A stretch of 9,431 bases of DNA from CBCPMX01 sp965120355 (GTDB lineage Bacteria > Bacillota > Clostridia > Oscillospirales > Oscillospiraceae): positions 1-9,431 of the forward strand of contig CBCPMX010000106.1 of NCBI GenBank assembly GCA_965120355.1, read 5' to 3'. Shown one piece after another: positions 5,734 through 9,431 of the stretch (position 1 is the stretch's first letter; every line of letters starts with the position of its first letter). Made by a program: the position numbers and the translations under genes. A model generated the notes under the pieces. It made no database searches, was not told the origin of the DNA, and worked only from the letters and a program-made list of their open reading frames with translations.

Positions 5734-7155
5734 ATGGGTGGTTTCTTCGGCGCCATCTCCAAGCGGGATTGCGTTCTGGACATTTTCTTTGGTGTGGATT
5801 ATCACTCCCACCTGGGTACCCGCCGCGGCGGCCTGGCGTTTTACGACAAGGAGACAGGCTTCCAGCGGGAAATCCACAACATTGAAAACTCCCCTTTCCG
5901 TACGAAATTTGAAAAAGATCTGGACTCCTTCCGCGGCTGCGCCGGCATCGGCTGCATCAGCGACACGGATCCCCAGCCCCTGCTGGTCCGCTCCCACCTG
6001 GGCACTTACGCCCTGACCACCGTTGGCATCATCAACAATGCCGACGATCTGGCCCTGCACTTTTTTGAGAGCAAAGGCAACCACTTCATGGAGATGACCT
6101 CCGGAAGCATTAACAACACAGAGCTGGTAGCCGCCCTCATCAACGAAGCAGATTCCATTGCCGAGGGCATCTTGCATGCCCAGGACATGGTCGACGGCTC
6201 TTTGACGGTTCTTGTACTGACACCGGACAGCCTCATCGCGGCCCGGGACAAATACGGCCGTCTGCCCGTGATCCTGGGGCGAAACGAGGATGGCTTCTGC
6301 GTCTCCTTTGAATCCTTTGCCTATCACAAAACCGGCTATGATGACTACCGGGAGTTAGGCCCCCGAGAGATTGTGCGGCTCACCGCCGACAGCGAAGAGG
6401 TTCTTTCCCCTCCAGGCGAGGAAATGCGCATCTGCGCCTTCCTGTGGACCTATTACGGCTATCCCAACTCCCGCTATGAAGGCAAAAATGTAGAAATGAT
6501 GCGCTATCGCAATGGCGAAATTATGGCCTGTGCGGACCGAGAGCACGGGTTGGCGCAGGATCTGGACTATGTGGCCGGCGTGCCGGACTCCGGCCTGCCC
6601 CATGCCATTGGCTATGCCAACGAGAGCCATGTACCTTTTGCACGCCCCTTTGTCAAATACACGCCCACCTGGCCCCGCAGCTTTATGCCAGCCAATCAGG
6701 ACATCCGCAACCAGGTGGCCAAAATGAAGCAGATTCCGGTACCGGAGTTGATCGAGGGCAAAAAGCTGCTGTTTGTGGACGATTCCATTGTCCGCGGCAC
6801 TCAGCTTCGGGAAACCGTAGAATTTTTGTACGAAAGCGGCGCCAAGGAGGTCCACATCCGTTCCGCCTGCCCGCCCATTATGTACGGCTGTAAATATCTG
6901 AACTTCTCCCGTTCCAATTCGGAAATGGAGCTGCTTGCCCGCACTATTGTCCAGGAACTGGAGGGCGACGAAGGCCAGCAGCATCTGAGCGAATACGCCG
7001 ACGGCACCACGCAGCGCGGCAAAGCCCTGCGGAAGGCCATCTGTGACAAGCTGCATTTCACGTCTCTGGAATATCAGTCCCTGGATGGGCTGCTGGAGGC
7101 CATCGACATTGAACCCTGCAAAATCTGCACCTATTGTTGGACTGGAAAGGAATAA
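5734..7155 (+). CDS. purF: PurF-like amidophosphoribosyltransferase lacking the glutaminase nucleophile
   Basis: A 473-residue member of the glutamine PRPP amidotransferase family, which makes 5-phosphoribosylamine. AAGGAGG (5721-5727) fixes the ATG at 5734. The C-terminal phosphoribosyltransferase half is intact, with the PRPP loop FVDDSIVRGT (347-356). Cysteines equivalent to the Fe-S ligands of the Bacillus enzyme are plausible at C234, C379 or C386, C465 and C468 (C462 is an extra). The N-terminal Ntn-hydrolase half is unusual. The protein starts MGGFFGAISKRD where active PurF exposes Cys in a CG-x-x-G start. The HNG-type oxyanion motif reads TTVGIIN, the RYST-type arginine segment reads GCISDTD, and the SDTE-type motif reads INNTE. 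Glutamine hydrolysis should therefore be lost or done differently; the enzyme may use free ammonia or a partner. I recall similar MGGFFG proteins in Clostridia and Bacteroidetes, so this looks like a conserved divergent subfamily rather than a mutation. purM follows after 6 nt. Confidence 0.88.
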   Translation: MGGFFGAISKRDCVLDIFFGVDYHSHLGTRRGGLAFYDKETGFQREIHNIENSPFRTKFEKDLDSFRGCAGIGCISDTDPQPLLVRSHLGTYALTTVGIINNADDLALHFFESKGNHFMEMTSGSINNTELVAALINEADSIAEGILHAQDMVDGSLTVLVLTPDSLIAARDKYGRLPVILGRNEDGFCVSFESFAYHKTGYDDYRELGPREIVRLTADSEEVLSPPGEEMRICAFLWTYYGYPNSRYEGKNVEMMRYRNGEIMACADREHGLAQDLDYVAGVPDSGLPHAIGYANESHVPFARPFVKYTPTWPRSFMPANQDIRNQVAKMKQIPVPELIEGKKLLFVDDSIVRGTQLRETVEFLYESGAKEVHIRSACPPIMYGCKYLNFSRSNSEMELLARTIVQELEGDEGQQHLSEYADGTTQRGKALRKAICDKLHFTSLEYQSLDGLLEAIDIEPCKICTYCWTGKE

Positions 7156-7161
7156 GCCATC

Positions 7162-8202
7162 ATGATCAATTCGCACTCCGCTAGTTACGCCGCCGCCGGT
7201 GTTGACGTCACCGCCGGTTATGAATCCGTCAACCGTATCAAGCCCCTTGTCGAAAGCACCAACATTCCCGGTGTCATCGGCGGCTTGGGCGGCTTCGGCG
7301 GCATGTTTGCCCCTGACACTACGGGTATGAAGAAGCCCATTCTGGTCTCCGGCACCGACGGCGTCGGTACCAAACTGAAAATCGCCATGCTGATGAACAA
7401 GCATGACACCATCGGCATCGACTGTGTGGCCATGTGCGTCAACGACATCATCTGCGGCGGCGCGGCCCCGCTGTTCTTCCTGGACTATATCGCCTGCGGC
7501 AAGAACGATCCCGACCGGATTGTCGAGATCGTCACTGGCATCACCGAGGGCTGCCGTCAAGCTGGCTGCGCCCTGATCGGCGGCGAAACTGCGGAGCACC
7601 CCGGTATGATGGCCGACGATGATTATGATGTTGCCGGTTTCTGCGTAGGCATTGTAGACGAGGAAAAAATCATTGACGGCCACGACATCACCGATGGCGA
7701 CATCCTCATCGGCCTGGCCTCCAATGGCCTGCACTCCAATGGATTCTCACTGGTCCGCAAGGTATTCGACGTGGAAAACACAGATCTGAACGTTTATATG
7801 CCGGAATGCGGCTGCACCCTGGGTGAGGAGCTGCTCAAACCCACCCGCATCTATGTCCATGCCATCAAAGCCATGCTCCAACAGGGCATCCGGATCAAAG
7901 GCATCAGCCACATCACCGGCGGCGGTCTGTATGAGAACGTCCCCCGTATGCTGCCCGACGGCATCATGGCCTCTATCAAATCCAGCTCCTTCCCTGTCCA
8001 GCCCATTTTTCACATGATTATGGAAAAGGGGAACGTTCCCGAACGGGATATGTTCAACACCTTCAACATGGGAATCGGCATGGTGCTGGCCGTGGACAAG
8101 CAGGACGTGGGCAATATTATTGACGCCATGATCCGTGTAGGGGAGCGTCCGTACATCATCGGCCAATGCGTAGCCGGCGAAAAGAGCGTGGAGCTATGGT
8201 AA
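7162..8202 (+). CDS. purM: PurM, phosphoribosylformylglycinamidine cyclo-ligase (AIR synthetase)
   Basis: A 346-residue ATP-dependent enzyme closing FGAM to aminoimidazole ribonucleotide. The PurM fold motifs are clear: the glycine-rich GGLGGFGGMF near residues 41-50, SGTDGVGTK (63-71, ATP/Mg binding), VNDIICGGAAPLFFLDY (from residue 93), ALIGGETAEHPGM (137-149), GLASNGLHSNGFSL and HITGGGLYENVPRMLP. The length is normal. The start at 7162 is 6 nt past the stop of the purF-like gene, with GGAAAGGA (7144-7151) about 10 nt upstream. The last 7 nt overlap the start of purN (ATGGTAA), which suggests translational coupling. No odd residues are seen in the key motifs. Confidence 0.97.
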   Translation: MINSHSASYAAAGVDVTAGYESVNRIKPLVESTNIPGVIGGLGGFGGMFAPDTTGMKKPILVSGTDGVGTKLKIAMLMNKHDTIGIDCVAMCVNDIICGGAAPLFFLDYIACGKNDPDRIVEIVTGITEGCRQAGCALIGGETAEHPGMMADDDYDVAGFCVGIVDEEKIIDGHDITDGDILIGLASNGLHSNGFSLVRKVFDVENTDLNVYMPECGCTLGEELLKPTRIYVHAIKAMLQQGIRIKGISHITGGGLYENVPRMLPDGIMASIKSSSFPVQPIFHMIMEKGNVPERDMFNTFNMGIGMVLAVDKQDVGNIIDAMIRVGERPYIIGQCVAGEKSVELW

Positions 8203-8822
8203 AGATCGCCGTACTGGTCTCCGGCGGCGGCACCAATCTGCAGGCTTTGATCGATGCCCAGCAACGCGGAGAACTCGAAAATGGCGAAATCGCCGCCGTC
8301 ATTGCCTCCAAGCCTGGCGTCTATGCCCTGGAGAGAGCAGCAAACGCCGGTATCCCCGGCTATGTGGTGGCCCGCAAGGACTACCCTTCCGCCCAAGCTA
8401 TGACCGTGGCCCTGGTGGAAAAGCTGCGGTCGCTGCAAATTGACCTGGTAGTGCTGGCAGGCTTCATGACCATCCTCACTGGGGAGATGGTGCGCGCCTA
8501 TCCCAACGCCATTTTGAACGTCCATCCTGCCCTGATCCCGTCTTTTTGCGGCGAGGGATATTATGGCCTCCACGTCCATGAAAAAGCGCTGGAATATGGC
8601 GTCAAACTCTCTGGCGCCACAGTCCATTTCGTCTCCGAAGAGTGCGACGGCGGCCCCATCGTTCTGCAAAAAGCAGTGCCGGTGGAAGAAGGCGACACGC
8701 CGGAAACCCTCCAGCGCCGCATTATGGAACAGGCTGAATGGGTTCTGCTGCCGAAGGCCGTTCGCCTATTTTGCCAAGGCCGGCTGAAGGTCGAGGGCAG
8801 AATCGTACACATTCTCAAGTAA
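8196..8822 (+). CDS. purN: PurN, phosphoribosylglycinamide formyltransferase
   Basis: A 208-residue enzyme that formylates GAR using 10-formyltetrahydrofolate. The N-terminus VKIAVLVSGGGTNLQAL is the phosphate-binding start of the family. The catalytic triad residues are N108 and H110 in ILNVHPALIPSF and D151 in EECDGGPIVLQ. The usual SFPG is SFCG here, and the segment GEGYYGLHVHEKAL follows. The frame extends upstream, but ATG 8196 matches the family start and overlaps the purM stop by 7 nt. The nearest GGAG (8190-8193) is too close to work well; AAAGAG (8181-8186) or coupling to purM translation more likely drives initiation. A strong hairpin follows just after the stop. Confidence 0.96.
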   Translation: MVKIAVLVSGGGTNLQALIDAQQRGELENGEIAAVIASKPGVYALERAANAGIPGYVVARKDYPSAQAMTVALVEKLRSLQIDLVVLAGFMTILTGEMVRAYPNAILNVHPALIPSFCGEGYYGLHVHEKALEYGVKLSGATVHFVSEECDGGPIVLQKAVPVEEGDTPETLQRRIMEQAEWVLLPKAVRLFCQGRLKVEGRIVHILK

Positions 8823-8827
8823 GTTTT

Positions 8828-8859
8828 GCGCAGGTCGGCAAATTCTGCCGGCCTTGCGC
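8828..8859 (+). other. strong hairpin between purN and the small membrane protein gene
   Basis: GCGCAGGTCGGCA (8828-8840) pairs with TGCCGGCCTTGCGC (8846-8859) around an AATTC loop, with one bulged base and one G-U pair (13 bp). A run of seven T (8873-8879) occurs 13 nt after the stem, too far for a standard intrinsic terminator; the SD AAAGGA lies between. It could lower expression of the distal genes, protect the upstream mRNA 3' end, or be partly terminating. Confidence 0.5.
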
Positions 8860-8880
8860 TGCATGAAAGGAATTTTTTTG

Positions 8881-9210
8881 ATGACTGGAATTCTATGTGC
8901 CGGTTTTCTCTTTCTTGGCTGCTGTATTCTGCTTGCCGCGTCTCCTGTGTCCACCATGGCGGTGCTGCTGGCCATCGTGGGGCTGATCTGCGCCGTCATT
9001 CTGCTGCTGGAGCTGGTGCGGTACTACCGGGCCAATCCTCTGTTTCGTTTGACTGCACCCTTGGAATCTACTGCGGAGCCAGCCAAGCCCGCCGCCCCTG
9101 CGCCGGCAGAAACATCTGCTGAAGAACCGGCCCAGATCCCTTCCGGCCAGGAAGACATGCCGGTGCAGTTGGACACGGAAGACAGCTCCGTTTCCTCACT
9201 GATGCTATGA
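8881..9210 (+). CDS. hypothetical two-helix membrane protein in the purine operon
   Basis: I do not recognise this protein. From the ATG at 8881 it has 109 residues. Two hydrophobic segments (about 4-20, ILCAGFLFLGCCILLAA, and 26-46) are separated by the short turn SPVST. RYYR (47-50) follows, so the tail is probably cytoplasmic. The rest (from about 57) is rich in Ala, Pro and Glu, acidic and likely disordered, ending SSVSSLML. Cysteines at 6, 14, 15 and 37 lie within the membrane parts. The FLGC sequence resembles a lipobox, but there is no charged n-region, so a lipoprotein is unlikely. Other in-frame starts exist at 8863 (ATG) and 8854 (TTG). 8881 is preferred because AAAGGA (8866-8871) lies 9 nt upstream. 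The gene sits 58 nt after purN and 12 nt before purO on the same strand, hence is co-transcribed; a functional link to purine metabolism is unproven. Confidence 0.7.
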   Translation: MTGILCAGFLFLGCCILLAASPVSTMAVLLAIVGLICAVILLLELVRYYRANPLFRLTAPLESTAEPAKPAAPAPAETSAEEPAQIPSGQEDMPVQLDTEDSSVSSLML

Positions 9211-9222
9211 AAGGAGTTTTCC

Positions 9223-9431
9223 ATGAAAACCGCTGATTTGAGTACCTACTTGCACGCCCACACCTACCCCGGCCGCGGCATTTTGCTGGGCCGCTCCGCC
9301 GACAATCAGTTTGCCGTCATCGCCTATTTCATCATGGGCCGCAGCGAGAACAGCCGCAACCGCGTCTTTACCGCCGTGGAGGAAGACAACGGCATCCGTA
9401 CCGAGGCCTTTGATCCCGGAAAAATGGTGGA
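9223..9431 (+). CDS. purO: PurO-type IMP cyclohydrolase, N-terminal part (cut by window end)
   Basis: The 69 visible residues match the start of the PurO-type IMP cyclohydrolase family: YPGRGILLG (15-23), AVIAYFIMGRSENSRNRVF (31-49) and IRTEAFDP. The enzyme closes FAICAR to IMP, the last step of de novo synthesis, which most bacteria do with the N-terminal domain of bifunctional PurH. AAAGGAG (9210-9216) lies 6 nt before the ATG. Its place at the end of purE-C-F-M-N supports the call. The separate AICAR formyltransferase that would have to accompany it is expected downstream, outside this window. The 3' end is missing, so completeness cannot be judged. Confidence 0.88.
   Translation, partial: MKTADLSTYLHAHTYPGRGILLGRSADNQFAVIAYFIMGRSENSRNRVFTAVEEDNGIRTEAFDPGKMV

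Noticed and set aside
8881..8925. Lipoprotein signal (FLGC) in the small membrane protein
   Set aside because: No positively charged n-region, and the cysteine lies in the middle of a hydrophobic helix followed by a second membrane helix.
1..9431. tRNA, rRNA, CRISPR array, insertion sequence or phage genes
   Set aside because: No cloverleaf with a conserved T-loop, no regularly spaced repeats, and no transposase or phage-like protein was seen on either strand.

Overview
The window looks like a chromosomal segment of a GC-rich Clostridia member, most plausibly Oscillospiraceae-like. This is inferred from strong Shine-Dalgarno (SD) sites, SigA-type promoters, the purine gene order, a bacterial PurO-type IMP cyclohydrolase and a DUF4330/CsaB neighbourhood. 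I had no database, so the taxonomy is an inference.

Layout. (1) 1-178, minus strand: the 5' part of a DUF4330-like single-pass membrane protein, cut by the window edge. (2) 179-432: a divergent regulatory region with a good SigA promoter on the plus strand and a terminator-like hairpin in the leader. (3) 433-3808: two cell-surface polymer genes in tandem, a GT4 glycosyltransferase fused to a CsaB-type pyruvyl transferase and a second GT-B glycosyltransferase resembling TuaH. (4) 3809-4362: a gene-poor, highly structured stretch with long-range inverted repeats, two mutually exclusive hairpins, a strong SigA promoter, a probable 25-codon leader peptide and an intrinsic terminator just before the purE SD. 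(5) 4363-9431: a purine operon, purE-purC-purF-like-purM-purN-small membrane protein-purO (cut by the right edge).

How the genes work together. The left block probably builds and pyruvylates a secondary cell-wall polysaccharide. The right block covers most of de novo IMP synthesis: PRPP amidation (PurF-like), AIR formation (PurM), GAR formylation (PurN), CAIR formation (PurE), SAICAR synthesis (PurC) and final ring closure (PurO). PurD, PurL/Q/S, PurK, PurB and the AICAR formyltransferase are not in view.

The points most worth a second look are: the PurF-like protein, which starts Met-Gly-Gly and so lacks the N-terminal nucleophile cysteine and other glutaminase residues while keeping the PRPP loop; the leader-peptide plus terminator arrangement in front of purE; the structured RNA-like region between the two operons; and an unrecognised two-helix membrane protein embedded between purN and purO.
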